Below are positions 17,562 to 26,846 of a stretch of DNA of 64,000 bases, piece by piece (position 1 is the first letter of the stretch; every line of letters begins with the position of its first letter). The stretch is from assembly GCA_022446905.1 (NCBI GenBank), contig JAKVBT010000005.1, positions 130,181 through 194,180 on the forward strand. The letters run 5' to 3'. This stretch comes from Phycisphaerales bacterium. Its GTDB lineage: Bacteria > Planctomycetota > Phycisphaerae > Phycisphaerales > SM1A02. Made by a program: the position numbers and the translations under genes. The notes beneath the pieces are model-generated. The model made no database searches and was not told the DNA's origin. It saw only the letters and a list, made by a program, of their open reading frames with translations.

Positions 17562-18058
17562 GGGCACGAACTCCAGTGAACATTTCGAAGTGAGTGAACG
17601 GTATCAATTGCTGCGCTCATCGCATCGGCGCCTTTGTTGCCTTTGGTGCCGCCTGCGCGATCCTGCGCCTGTTGAAGGGTGTCACATGTCAGCACCCCCA
17701 AGGTGATTGGGATGCCACTTTGTGCTCCAAGCGTTGCAAGTGCAGCACAGATACCGTGGTTGATCCAGCGATCATGTTGGGTCTCGCCCTTGATCACACA
17801 GCCAATGGCGAGGATGGCATCTGGGGGCGGTTCCAGCGTATGAACTAGTCGACCACAGGCGCTGGCCAATTCCCAAGCGCCAGGCACGGCAATGGTGAGG
17901 AGATGTTCAGGGTTGCCGCCGGCCTGGAGAAAGACATCGGTAGCCGCTGATCTGAGTGATTCGGTAATCTCCGGATGCCACTGAGCGACCACCATGGCGA
18001 CACGCAGATTGTGGGCTTGGTGGGCGGGTGTCGGGTTGGGATTCAATGAAGCGTGCAT
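17558..18058 (-). CDS. ribH: 6,7-dimethyl-8-ribityllumazine synthase
   Basis: A 166-residue lumazine synthase performing the penultimate step of riboflavin synthesis; these enzymes assemble into pentamers or 60-mer shells. Seen: VAMVVAQWHPEIT at the N-terminal strand, TIAVPGAWELA and AIGCVIKGETQHD with the substrate-contacting residues, and GVLTCDTLQQAQDRAG at the end. The ORF-track start is 82 codons too early; ATG 18058 begins the conserved fold after a short Pro-rich tail. It is the first gene of a coupled ribH-nusB-ftsY-lptD unit; other riboflavin genes are not in the window. Confidence 0.94.
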   Translation of the reverse strand: MHASLNPNPTPAHQAHNLRVAMVVAQWHPEITESLRSAATDVFLQAGGNPEHLLTIAVPGAWELASACGRLVHTLEPPPDAILAIGCVIKGETQHDRWINHGICAALATLGAQSGIPITLGVLTCDTLQQAQDRAGGTKGNKGADAMSAAIDTVHSLRNVHWSSCP

Positions 18059-18146
18059 AACGGGGCGTCTGGCAGTCCCAGAGTGGTGCGAGCGGACTAT
18101 CGTACCTCCCGAAGCTGCTATTCGAGTGCAGTTGGAGTGCCACTGG

Positions 18147-19073
18147 ATGACCCCACGACACCTAGACCGTCGCCTTCGAGCGTGTGTGGCCATTGGTTTG
18201 TCATCCAATGCTGCACTCACTGCGGTGGTGGCGCTTGATTCTGGGTCACTGGAGGTTGACATGCCCGCCTGGTTGGCCATTGCAGCCTCTGTGGCAGCGG
18301 CCATGGCGCTGCTTGGATTTGCTGCGGGGCTCTATGAGCTCTTTGCGTCGTCAGGGGATCGATCAGGGGCTGGGCATCATCCAGTGGCGCAAAGTGTCAT
18401 CGTGGCAAGTGGCTCACTGATGCTGGCCCTCTTTGCAGCCACTGCCTTGGGGCGTGATACGGCCTTTACGACCCTCGCTGTGGCGACTCTGCTTCTGGTG
18501 CATTTGGCAGCGACGCGGTTTATTCCAGCAGTGGGTCTGTTGGTTCAAGCAGCGGTCGTTGCTGGCTTAATGCTGATCCCCGATTGGAGGATGGACTTGC
18601 CAGTTGCAGTCTGGGTGGCGATGACCATCACGCTGCTGACGGTCGTCGGGGTGCATCGGTTGGCCAATCAGCGGCCCAAGTTGTCGATGCGTGGTGTGGC
18701 GGCGGTGGTCGGGGGTTGGGTACTTATGTCTGCGGTCATTCTTGGACTGCGAAAGTCCGTTGGACTGTCAATCTGGCCAGCGGAATTCCACATGGGATCT
18801 TTGGTGTGGCCGATGCTCGGTGTGTTGGTGCTTTGCGTGGCCGTTCGTTGGCGGCTGGCGGGAGTCACTCCGGATGCCCGCGCGGCATCCGGCGTGGTCC
18901 GGGTCGTAGCGCTTGGACAGCCACTGATGGCCGCTGCTTGGTGCGTTTCCATTGAACTGATGGGGGCGGCCATCAGCTTTCTTCTGGTGGCTGTGGCAGC
19001 CACCATGCTCAGTGGCCTGGCTCGCGACTTGGCGAGTTTGCACCCCGCGCACGGCCCACACTGGCGACGTTAG
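18147..19073 (+). CDS. Multi-pass membrane protein, function unknown
   Basis: A 308-residue protein counted from ATG 18147, with GGAG about nine bases upstream, made almost wholly of hydrophobic spans (eight to ten by eye) separated by short basic loops. I recognise no catalytic motif or family. It is divergent from ribH and convergent with ftsI, whose 3' end it overlaps by 65 bp. A proline-poor, Ala/Val/Leu-rich composition fits an integral inner-membrane protein; a transporter or envelope factor is possible but not supported by any motif. Confidence 0.7.
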   Translation: MTPRHLDRRLRACVAIGLSSNAALTAVVALDSGSLEVDMPAWLAIAASVAAAMALLGFAAGLYELFASSGDRSGAGHHPVAQSVIVASGSLMLALFAATALGRDTAFTTLAVATLLLVHLAATRFIPAVGLLVQAAVVAGLMLIPDWRMDLPVAVWVAMTITLLTVVGVHRLANQRPKLSMRGVAAVVGGWVLMSAVILGLRKSVGLSIWPAEFHMGSLVWPMLGVLVLCVAVRWRLAGVTPDARAASGVVRVVALGQPLMAAAWCVSIELMGAAISFLLVAVAATMLSGLARDLASLHPAHGPHWRR

Positions 19074-20790
19074 TCGTTCCCTTGGAAGTGGGCTCCAGAT
19101 CCGGTGCGACACCGAGATAAGGCAGGGTGAAATCGATCAGGTCGCGAACGACTGGTCCGGCGGTTGATCCGCCGTAGTGCGATCCCTTTGACTTGTCTGG
19201 GTCTTCGATCACACACAGCACGACGAGTTTGGGCTCTTGCAGTGGGGCGCCGGCAATGAAGCTGGAGATGTAACGATCTTGGTGGTACCCGCCGCCTTCC
19301 TTCTTGGGCATTTGGGCTGTGCCAGTCTTGCCGAACATGGAATAGTGCGTCGAGCGTGCCCGGCGACCCGTACCCTCATTCATGACATCGTGCATGATGT
19401 CGCGCGTCAGTTGGGCAACGGCCGGGTCAAAGATGCGTGTGGTCACCACGCCTTCGTCGTGGGTCCGATCGCGAATGGTGACCGACGGCATGCTGCCATC
19501 TCGGGCAAAGGCGCAGAAGGCCCGTGCCATCTGCACGGGTGTGACAGCAATTTCATGCCCCATCGCAACGGATGTCTGGGTGTAGTTGGACCAGTCCTGC
19601 ACAGAGGTGACCAGTCCAGCGGTTTCTCCGGGTAGGCCACAGCCACTGATCTTGCCAAAACCGAGTTGATCGACCAAATGCTGCATGGACTGGTGGCTCA
19701 TGCGTTCCGCAACGATCGCCATGCCACTATTGAGCGACTTCACTAGCACTTTGCGCCAGGTGGACGGTCCGTAGTAATGCGCATCGCGAATGAGGCGGCC
19801 AAATGAGGTGCGGTGGCCGACTGCCCTTGGAGTTGACAAGACTTCATCACTCCTGGCAAGACCCGCTGAGGTTGCTGCAGCCCACACAAATGGTTTGAAG
19901 GTTGATCCTGGCTCGTATGGATCACTCACACTTCGAACCCGATGCAGTCGCTGTTGGGTCGGTGCATCTGGTCCATGGGTCTGCACTTCAGCAACAGTTA
20001 CGATGGCGCCGGTTTCTGGATTGATGACAATGAGACGACCGCCAGCGGCGCCCAGTTCTTTGATCGCCTGTGTCAATCTGGATTCCGCATACCGCTGCAC
20101 GACCAGGTCAATGCTGAGTCGAACATCGCGTCCATCCATGCCCGGTTCAAAACCACTGGGTGGAACCCACATCGGACGGCGGGCCGCATCTCGATAGGTT
20201 TCAAGTCGTCCATTGTGAGCTTGCAGATCACGCTCCAGCACATACTCAATGCCGGCAAGCCCCTTGTGCTCTTGGCCCACCATGCCCACCAGCGATGCAG
20301 CATCCAGATGTTGTGGGTACCGCCTCACTGGGACCGCTTCAAGAAACACGCCAGCAATGGGCTGACCTTCAAGCCGTTGAACCTGCCAAGGCTCTAGAAG
20401 ATTGGGCAGCGCGACATATCGACGATGCAGTCTGCCTGCAAGGAGTCGTTGCACCTGGGCTCCGGATAATCCAATGGCTTGATGTAACTCCGCACCAAGG
20501 ATCAAGGGGTCGTCCACCAGGCTGGGGTCAATGAAGGCACGGCGGCCCACCGATGATGTTGCCAGCACGCGGCCCCTGCAGTCGAGGACATCACCACGAC
20601 GCACTAGGGGCGTAGACCGTGACGAACTGCGTTGAATGCTGGCTTGCAGTGGCTCACTGGGTGACTGCTGAAGCCAAATGACCCGGATTGGAATGGTCAG
20701 TAGCAGGGCCGAACAGAAGAGCAGGCAAAGAAAGCCCCAGCCACGAATGCGCTGGCATTGTCGAACCTGGGTCTGCGCACCATTCTTCAT
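19009..20790 (-). CDS. ftsI: Peptidoglycan D,D-transpeptidase FtsI (class B PBP)
   Basis: A 593-residue class B penicillin-binding protein that cross-links septal peptidoglycan. A short cytoplasmic tail and one membrane span (about 15-40) precede a pedestal domain (RRGDVLDCRGRVLA, about 60-75) and a transpeptidase domain with SxxK (GSTFKP), SxN (SLNSG) and KTG (FGKTGTAQ). It is the last gene of the rsmH-LysM-ftsL-ftsI block and its start overlaps ftsL by four bases. A C-terminal PASTA domain is absent. The final 65 bp overlap the convergent membrane-protein gene. Confidence 0.93.
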   Translation of the reverse strand: MKNGAQTQVRQCQRIRGWGFLCLLFCSALLLTIPIRVIWLQQSPSEPLQASIQRSSSRSTPLVRRGDVLDCRGRVLATSSVGRRAFIDPSLVDDPLILGAELHQAIGLSGAQVQRLLAGRLHRRYVALPNLLEPWQVQRLEGQPIAGVFLEAVPVRRYPQHLDAASLVGMVGQEHKGLAGIEYVLERDLQAHNGRLETYRDAARRPMWVPPSGFEPGMDGRDVRLSIDLVVQRYAESRLTQAIKELGAAGGRLIVINPETGAIVTVAEVQTHGPDAPTQQRLHRVRSVSDPYEPGSTFKPFVWAAATSAGLARSDEVLSTPRAVGHRTSFGRLIRDAHYYGPSTWRKVLVKSLNSGMAIVAERMSHQSMQHLVDQLGFGKISGCGLPGETAGLVTSVQDWSNYTQTSVAMGHEIAVTPVQMARAFCAFARDGSMPSVTIRDRTHDEGVVTTRIFDPAVAQLTRDIMHDVMNEGTGRRARSTHYSMFGKTGTAQMPKKEGGGYHQDRYISSFIAGAPLQEPKLVVLCVIEDPDKSKGSHYGGSTAGPVVRDLIDFTLPYLGVAPDLEPTSKGTTNVASVGRARGANSPSREPGH

Positions 20791-21059
20791 TGCGCACCAG
20801 ATTGATTGATTCGAGATGGAGTGAGCTCGCTCACAACGGCGGGGGTCAGTGCTGGCAAATCAGTATTGGCGATGGCAGCTGGGCCAGTACGTTCGGCAAT
20901 GGTGGCATGCAGCGACCATAGGCTCGATCGGTGCTGATCGATGGTCCGATGCAGTGCGGTCATGCGGTGAATCGACTCAATGCGTTGCTGCCGCAAGGAC
21001 AGCAATGCCAGACCAATCAGAAGTGCGGCAATGATGGTGGCCAACAATCGGTGACTCAT
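20787..21059 (-). CDS. ftsL: FtsL-like small division protein
   Basis: A 90-residue protein with one membrane span at about residues 6-22 and a following helix (about 22-60) with heptad-like hydrophobic spacing, the organisation of FtsL. FtsL sequences are poorly conserved, so the call rests on size, topology and its place directly before ftsI with a four-base overlap. FtsL joins FtsQ/FtsB to activate FtsI-FtsW during division. A FtsQ-like gene is present at 46.6 kb. Confidence 0.68.
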   Translation of the reverse strand: MSHRLLATIIAALLIGLALLSLRQQRIESIHRMTALHRTIDQHRSSLWSLHATIAERTGPAAIANTDLPALTPAVVSELTPSRINQSGAQ

Positions 21060-21730
21060 GGAGTCGTGGCCGCGCGTGGTCGTGGATACCGCAGTTTCAT
21101 GCCAGGTTGCAATGCATTGGGATGGGCCAGAATCTGCTGGTTGAGTTGCAGCAGTTGATCCATGTGACGCATCGAGCCCATCACCTGCTGGGCGATTTCT
21201 GAGAGAGTGTCGCCTGATTGCACGAGGTAGGTGTCATAGCTGACCGTGGGCTCGGAACGGATGCCCGCTTCGGGCTGTGGCTTTGGTGTTTCTTCGACGC
21301 TCTGGCGACGACTTGCAAGGAGCACATTGGCTGGAGGGATCATCAGTCGTACGCCCTGCTTGAGGCGTTCCGGATTCGGAATGTTGTTGTAGGCAGCCAG
21401 TAGGGGCATGACATCTGCTCGCCCGTAGTGCATTCGGGCAATTGCATGCAGGGTTTCGCCACCAGCCACAGCGTGCAACGGCAGGTTGGCGGGGGCGTCT
21501 GGATGGCGATCCACTGCGATGACCGCCTCGACGGTGTCTTCTCCACGTGCCACCAGCAGTGGTTGGAACTCAACACGGCTGGGTTGATGGCTGGCCATGG
21601 GATCAGCCTTTACAGCGAGATTGGCCGGTTGGCCACGCGTGACCTCCGCCAGATGGTCAGACACGAGAATGCCGACCACCAAGAGAAGGGCAAAGCCGAT
21701 GATGAGCGCGAACTTGTTCTCCTGGGTCAT
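21056..21730 (-). CDS. Membrane-anchored protein with two LysM domains
   Basis: A 224-residue protein from ATG 21730; the ORF-track start adds 17 residues without an obvious ribosome-binding site. A single membrane span lies at about 7-25, followed by a linker and two LysM peptidoglycan-binding domains, about 97-145 (HAVAGGETLHAIAR to LMIPP) and about 172-217 (YLVQSGDTLSEIAQ to LRYP). The topology places the LysM domains in the periplasm. The gene sits between rsmH and ftsL, overlapping ftsL by four bases, where most bacteria have no LysM gene. A role in septal wall binding is inferred from context. Confidence 0.88.
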   Translation of the reverse strand: MTQENKFALIIGFALLLVVGILVSDHLAEVTRGQPANLAVKADPMASHQPSRVEFQPLLVARGEDTVEAVIAVDRHPDAPANLPLHAVAGGETLHAIARMHYGRADVMPLLAAYNNIPNPERLKQGVRLMIPPANVLLASRRQSVEETPKPQPEAGIRSEPTVSYDTYLVQSGDTLSEIAQQVMGSMRHMDQLLQLNQQILAHPNALQPGMKLRYPRPRAATTP

Positions 21731-21805
21731 CCTCACGCATCCCTGCGACAGAAGTTCCAAGCAACCGTCTTGGCCTTTCACGCGATCCTTGCGTGGCTGG
21801 CCGTC

Positions 21806-22723
21806 TCAACTTGTCGCCCGGATGGCCCGCAGCCGCGCCGAGCGACTACGCGTATTCCGGGACACCTCAATCTCGCCCGCTTGAACCGCACCGCGGGTGA
21901 GATCTTCTGCGAGGCCTCGCGCGATCAGATCGGCGAAGCAACGCTTGACCGGCCGATCCTCCAAACTGTGGAAGGAAATGATGCCCACACGGGCGGCCGG
22001 GGCGAGCCACGCATGATCACCCTGGTGCATTGCCCGCGTCAGCCGATCAAGCAGCGTATCCAACGCTGCTAACTCGTCGTTGACCGCGATCCGGAGTGCT
22101 TGAAAGGTCCGGGTCGCGGGATGCTGGCGCGAGGTGCGGGCTCGAACGCCGTAGGCCTCACGGACAATGTCCGCCAGGCGGCTCGTGGTTTCAATCGGCC
22201 GTCTGGCACGCTCCAGTGCAACTTTTCGCGCAATACGGTTTGCCAGTGGTTCCTCCCCATGCCGACGGATCAATTCTGCGAGGTCGCGCTCAGGCAGGGA
22301 GGCGATCAGTGAAGCAGCGGTGACTGGGCCCTGACGGTCGAGCCGCATGTCCAGAGGTCCATCATGGAGGAAGGACAGCCCGCGGCTTGGGTCATCGACT
22401 TGATTGGAAGCAAACCCAAGGTCTGCCAGCACGATATTGGCCTGCAAGCCAAGGTTCTGCATCGATTCTGGGCCACGGACAAAGTTCTCATGGATCGTGT
22501 GTACGGTGACCCCAGCATCCTGAAGATGTTGGCGGCTCCAATCCAGATTCTCTTGGTCAAGATCCATGCCGACCATGGTGCAGGCATCGGCTGCATGTGC
22601 CATCGCCTGGGCGTGTCCACCTCGCCCCAATGTGCAATCGAGAATGACATCCCCGGGAGCAGGGGCCAGCACTGACAGCACCTCGTCGAGTAGGACTGGC
22701 AGGTGTCCGGAGGTCTCCGACAT
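21806..22723 (-). CDS. rsmH: 16S rRNA (cytosine1402-N4)-methyltransferase
   Basis: A 305-residue SAM-dependent methyltransferase (MraW) that modifies C1402 of 16S rRNA in the P site. Seen: HLPVLLDEVL at the N-terminus, LDCTLGRGGHAQAM as the SAM loop, DLGFASNQVDDPSRGLSF, and the C-terminal GIISFHSLEDRPVKRCF. The gene conventionally opens the dcw division/cell-wall cluster, and here it is followed by LysM-ftsL-ftsI. A GGAG precedes the ATG. It lies 22 bp after sucB on the same strand, so read-through from the sucAB operon is possible. Confidence 0.95.
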   Translation of the reverse strand: MSETSGHLPVLLDEVLSVLAPAPGDVILDCTLGRGGHAQAMAHAADACTMVGMDLDQENLDWSRQHLQDAGVTVHTIHENFVRGPESMQNLGLQANIVLADLGFASNQVDDPSRGLSFLHDGPLDMRLDRQGPVTAASLIASLPERDLAELIRRHGEEPLANRIARKVALERARRPIETTSRLADIVREAYGVRARTSRQHPATRTFQALRIAVNDELAALDTLLDRLTRAMHQGDHAWLAPAARVGIISFHSLEDRPVKRCFADLIARGLAEDLTRGAVQAGEIEVSRNTRSRSARLRAIRATS

Positions 22724-22745
22724 GGTGCGGCTCCAAGAGGGCGGA

Positions 22746-23951
22746 TTACATGCCCAGGAGCATGCGATGGGGGGCTTCGATGCATTCCTTGATGTGCACC
22801 AAGAATTGCACTGCTTCTGAGCCGTCGACGATTCGATGATCGTACGAAACGGCTAGGTACATCATGGGACGAAGTGCGATCTGACCTGGTTGATCTGGGT
22901 CTTCAACTGCCCGCTTGGCAATGCGATGCAGGCCCAGAATGCCAGATTGTGGGGGATTCAGGATGGGGGTCGACATCATCGAGCCATACACGCCGCCATT
23001 GCTGATCGTGAACGTCCCACCCTGCATGTCCTCCATCGAAAGTCGGCCGTTTCTGGCCTTCTCTGCCAAGGCTGCAATGTCACGTTCCATCTCAGAGAAG
23101 TCAAGGTTCTGAGCATCTCGCACCACTGGAACGACCAAGCCACGATCAGTGCCAACTGCAATCGAGAGGTTGACATAGTCGTGGTATTCGACGGCGTCAC
23201 CGTCGATCCAGCCATTGATCGCTGGGTACGCCTGCAGTGCCGAGACAGTGGCTTTGGCGAAGAAACTCATGAAACCGAGTTTGACACCGAACCGGTCATG
23301 GAAATCGTCCTTGTAGCGACTGCGCAACTTGATGACCTCAGTCATGTCCACCTCATTGAAGGTGGTGAGCATGGCCGCTGTGCGTTGGGCCAGTACCAGA
23401 CGCTCGGCGATGCGTTGACGCAGCGGGCTGAGCCGCTCACGTCTGATTCCTGTCTGCGCAGGTTGGTGAGGCGCCAGTGGCTCGCTGGCCGTTGTGGGCG
23501 TTGGGGCCATGAGGTCAGATTTCATGATTCGTCCGCTTGGCCCGCTTCCCTGAACCTCATGCAGATTGATGCCTTGATCCGCGGCCATGCGTCGGGCGAC
23601 GCCTGAAGCTCTGCGGGGCGCATCCATGGAAGCTGATGTTTCCGTGGCAACCTCCACACGGGTCGCTGGGATGTCCGCGGGAGAGTCGCTCGCCGGCGAA
23701 GCGGCAGGTTTGGCAGCTTCTGTGTCGATCGACCCGATCTCGCCGCCGACAGGAACATCATCACCTTCTTTGGCGGTAATGGTGAGCAGGCCAGCTGCTG
23801 GCGAAGGAAGTTCTTGGGTCACCTTGTCAGACTCAAGCTCAACCAGTGGCTGATCTCTTTCAACCCACTGCCCGCTTTGGCACATCCAGCGTCCAAGCCG
23901 AACTTGTGTAATGGACTCTCCAAGACTCGGCACTTGAATGTTGACGGTCAT
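22746..23951 (-). CDS. sucB: 2-oxoglutarate dehydrogenase E2, dihydrolipoamide succinyltransferase
   Basis: A 401-residue E2 subunit of the TCA-cycle 2-oxoglutarate complex. The N-terminal lipoyl domain begins [10 protein letters not shown] and has its lipoyl-lysine in [10 protein letters not shown] (about 43); a peripheral subunit-binding domain (about 115-150, [14 protein letters not shown]) and a catalytic domain ending [11 protein letters not shown] follow. SLGESI and ESDKV distinguish succinyltransferases from acetyltransferases. Its start overlaps the sucA stop by four bases (ATGA). No E3 gene follows. Confidence 0.95.
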   Translation of the reverse strand: MTVNIQVPSLGESITQVRLGRWMCQSGQWVERDQPLVELESDKVTQELPSPAAGLLTITAKEGDDVPVGGEIGSIDTEAAKPAASPASDSPADIPATRVEVATETSASMDAPRRASGVARRMAADQGINLHEVQGSGPSGRIMKSDLMAPTPTTASEPLAPHQPAQTGIRRERLSPLRQRIAERLVLAQRTAAMLTTFNEVDMTEVIKLRSRYKDDFHDRFGVKLGFMSFFAKATVSALQAYPAINGWIDGDAVEYHDYVNLSIAVGTDRGLVVPVVRDAQNLDFSEMERDIAALAEKARNGRLSMEDMQGGTFTISNGGVYGSMMSTPILNPPQSGILGLHRIAKRAVEDPDQPGQIALRPMMYLAVSYDHRIVDGSEAVQFLVHIKECIEAPHRMLLGM

Positions 23952-26758
23952 GTTCGAGTCTCCTTGACGAATGCAGATGTGCTGGCTGCAGCAGCTCCGA
24001 GCGCAACTTCAACAACATGTTGCTGCTCAAGGCGATGCTGTCGAGCTGAACCCACGGCAGGTGATGCATTGGCCGGACGGCCAATAAAACCGAGCGGCTG
24101 CTGCAGCGTCTCCTGGAAGCGATCGGCGATCCATGTCCATGCGCCTGCATTGCGTGGTTCTTCTTGCACCCATGTCCAGTTCGTCGCACTGGTGTACCGC
24201 TTCAAGATCGCAGCAATGCGCTCTTCAGGGAATGGGTACAACTGTTCCAGTCGGACGATGGCTGTGTCGGTGCCAATGCCATCCTTCTCGCGGGCGGACA
24301 TCAGGTCGTAGGCAATTTTGCCACTGCAGAGGAGGACTCGAGTGACATTGCTGGGATTTGCCGATGGATCATCGATCACATGTCGGAAGCATCCACCGGT
24401 CAATTCCTCCACAGCACTGGTGGCAGCAGGATGACGCAAGAGACTCTTTGGGGTAAGGACGATCAGTGGCTTGCGGAATCGTCTTCGCATCTGTCGCCGA
24501 AGCAGATGGAACATCTGTGCGGGGGTTGTTGGTTGCACGACTTCAATGTTTTCATCGGCGCACAATTGCAGGAAGCGCTCCAGCCGTGCTGAGGAGTGTT
24601 CCGGCCCCGCTCCCTCGTAGCCATGTGGGAGCAGGCAGACCAGTCCACTGTGTCGGTTCCACTTGCGTTCAGCTGAAGCAATGAACTGATCGAAATACAC
24701 CTGGCCTGCGTTGGCAAAGTCTCCGAACTGAGCTTCCCAGACGACCAATATGTTTGGGTCGCCAAGTGAATAGCCGTACTCGAACCCAATACAGCCACCT
24801 TCAGTCACTGGCGAGTTATGCACGCAGAGTCGAGATTGGCCCACATCAATGTGGTCCAGTGGTGACCATGGGGTGCCATGTTCACTGTCAAAGAGCACAA
24901 TGTGTCGGTGGCTGAAGGTGCCGCGCTGCACATCTTCGCCAGTGAGTCGTATGGGGTATCCATCGAGTAGGAGGGATCCATAGGCGAGTAGTTCACCCAT
25001 GGCCCAGTCAAGTGGCGCGTTCTCAACTACAGCGGCACGTCTGCTTGCAAGCAACCGTTCGATTTTGTGATGGGGGGTGAATCCATCGGGAACTGTTCCA
25101 AGTGTGTTGGAGATTTGTTGGAGCGTGGCCTGAGGCACCGTGGTGTCGACTCGTTCAGAATCCCAGTCAGTACTGAAGCCAGCCCACGTTGAGTCATCAT
25201 CAAAAGCTGGCGGTGTGGGGCGAACTGGTGTTTGGCGAATGCGCTCTTGCGCTTCGTGCATGGACTCAAGGAGTCGATTTTCGTCCTGTTTAGCTTGGTC
25301 CGCCGTCACCAGGCCATCTGCGGCGAGTCGATCGGCATACGACTCCACCACAGGTTGGTGTGAGCGGATGGCCTGATAGAGGGTGGGGTTTGTGAATGCT
25401 GGCTCGTCAGTTTCATTATGTCCATGCAGGCGGTACCCCCAGAGGTCGATGGCGACGTCAGAACCAAACTGTTGTCGATACTGCAGCGCCAAGCCCATCG
25501 CTGCGACGCAATAATCCGGATCGTCACCGTTGAGATGGAGAATGGGAATGTCAAAGCCTCGGAGCACATCTGTGCAGTAGGGGCCTGGGTAGCAGTCGTT
25601 CGGTTCTGCGGTGAATCCAATCTGGTTATTAATGACGATGTGAAGCACACCACCTACTTCATAGGCAGGAAGTGCTGAGGCATTGCACAATTCCTGGACG
25701 ATGCCTTGGCCTGGGAGCGCTGCATCGCCATGTACCAGCACTGGGATGCTGCGTCGACGCGACGTGTCACCGCGAAGTCGTTGTTTGGCTCTCAGTCTTC
25801 CAAGAACCACTGGATGCCCCCATTCCAGGTGCGATGGGTTGGAGGCCATGGTCAAATGAATGGCATGGCCGCTGGGCGTAGTGATGTCAGAGCTATATCC
25901 CCGGTGGTACTTCACGTCGCCGCCACTGTCGAGAAAGTCTTCGGTCCATGCTTCTTCAAATTCGGTAAAGAGTTGGCCATAAGACTTCTGCAGAATGTTG
26001 ACCAGAACATTGATGCGGCCACGATGGGCCATGCCCAACGCAATCTCCTCGACCCCATCTTCTGCAGCCTGTCGAACAAGGTGATGCAGCATTGGAATCA
26101 GGACTTCGCCGCCTGCCAAACTAAACCACTTGCTGCCAACATACCGTTTCGACAGGAAGCGTTCGAGACCAGTGGCCTCCTGCAAGTCACTGAGCACCTC
26201 GAGGCGAGTGTTGCTTGAAAGGCCACCCTGCGTTGGCATCGACTCCATCGCCTTCTGCCACCAGGCACGTCGCTCGCTGCAGCGGAGATGGTCAAACTCA
26301 ACACCGATTGGTCCACACCATGCTCGATCAAGACGCTCAACAATGTCACGCAGTGGTGCCGGAGAGGGCATTGCAAGATCACCAGTTTGAAACTGTTGAT
26401 CCAGATCTGCCGTCGAGAGTCCCACGGCATCCAAGGAGAGCATGTCCAAGCGGCGTGGTCTCCGATTCAATGGATCGATATGCGCTGCTTCGTGTCCCCA
26501 GTGCCGGTAGCGATCAATCAAGCGGGTCACGCTGGCTTGTTGAGGATCGCCACTTTGGCTGTGATCAGTGCCAGTCTGAATACCAAGTTCAAATCCGTCA
26601 AAGTATCGACACCATGACTCGGGGATGTCCTGGTCGCCCGACTTCCAGCGGAGGTACAGATCGTCAACCCACTGGGCATTCCATCCATTCACCGACTGCT
26701 GCGCCGGCGTGACGCCTGGCGGTGGCAGCGGATTCTCGTGGTCGTTGGAGGCCGTCAT
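23948..26758 (-). CDS. sucA: 2-oxoglutarate dehydrogenase E1 component
   Basis: A 936-residue thiamine-diphosphate enzyme decarboxylating 2-oxoglutarate. The N-terminal segment [12 protein letters not shown] is the E2-binding region typical of OGDH; the TPP domain shows [25 protein letters not shown] and VINNQIGFT; the C-terminal transketolase-like part contains [14 protein letters not shown]. Start chosen at ATG 26758 with GGAG six bases upstream; the ORF-track start adds 38 unlikely residues. It is coupled to sucB and lies 88 bp after priA. Confidence 0.95.
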   Translation of the reverse strand: MTASNDHENPLPPPGVTPAQQSVNGWNAQWVDDLYLRWKSGDQDIPESWCRYFDGFELGIQTGTDHSQSGDPQQASVTRLIDRYRHWGHEAAHIDPLNRRPRRLDMLSLDAVGLSTADLDQQFQTGDLAMPSPAPLRDIVERLDRAWCGPIGVEFDHLRCSERRAWWQKAMESMPTQGGLSSNTRLEVLSDLQEATGLERFLSKRYVGSKWFSLAGGEVLIPMLHHLVRQAAEDGVEEIALGMAHRGRINVLVNILQKSYGQLFTEFEEAWTEDFLDSGGDVKYHRGYSSDITTPSGHAIHLTMASNPSHLEWGHPVVLGRLRAKQRLRGDTSRRRSIPVLVHGDAALPGQGIVQELCNASALPAYEVGGVLHIVINNQIGFTAEPNDCYPGPYCTDVLRGFDIPILHLNGDDPDYCVAAMGLALQYRQQFGSDVAIDLWGYRLHGHNETDEPAFTNPTLYQAIRSHQPVVESYADRLAADGLVTADQAKQDENRLLESMHEAQERIRQTPVRPTPPAFDDDSTWAGFSTDWDSERVDTTVPQATLQQISNTLGTVPDGFTPHHKIERLLASRRAAVVENAPLDWAMGELLAYGSLLLDGYPIRLTGEDVQRGTFSHRHIVLFDSEHGTPWSPLDHIDVGQSRLCVHNSPVTEGGCIGFEYGYSLGDPNILVVWEAQFGDFANAGQVYFDQFIASAERKWNRHSGLVCLLPHGYEGAGPEHSSARLERFLQLCADENIEVVQPTTPAQMFHLLRRQMRRRFRKPLIVLTPKSLLRHPAATSAVEELTGGCFRHVIDDPSANPSNVTRVLLCSGKIAYDLMSAREKDGIGTDTAIVRLEQLYPFPEERIAAILKRYTSATNWTWVQEEPRNAGAWTWIADRFQETLQQPLGFIGRPANASPAVGSARQHRLEQQHVVEVALGAAAASTSAFVKETRT

Positions 26759-26846
26759 AGGGGCTCCAGAACTTTCGTGAAAGGTGGTGTCACAGTGGAC
26801 GATGTCGCAGGGGATCAGAAGCCGTGCATTGTACCTCAGTCCACAG

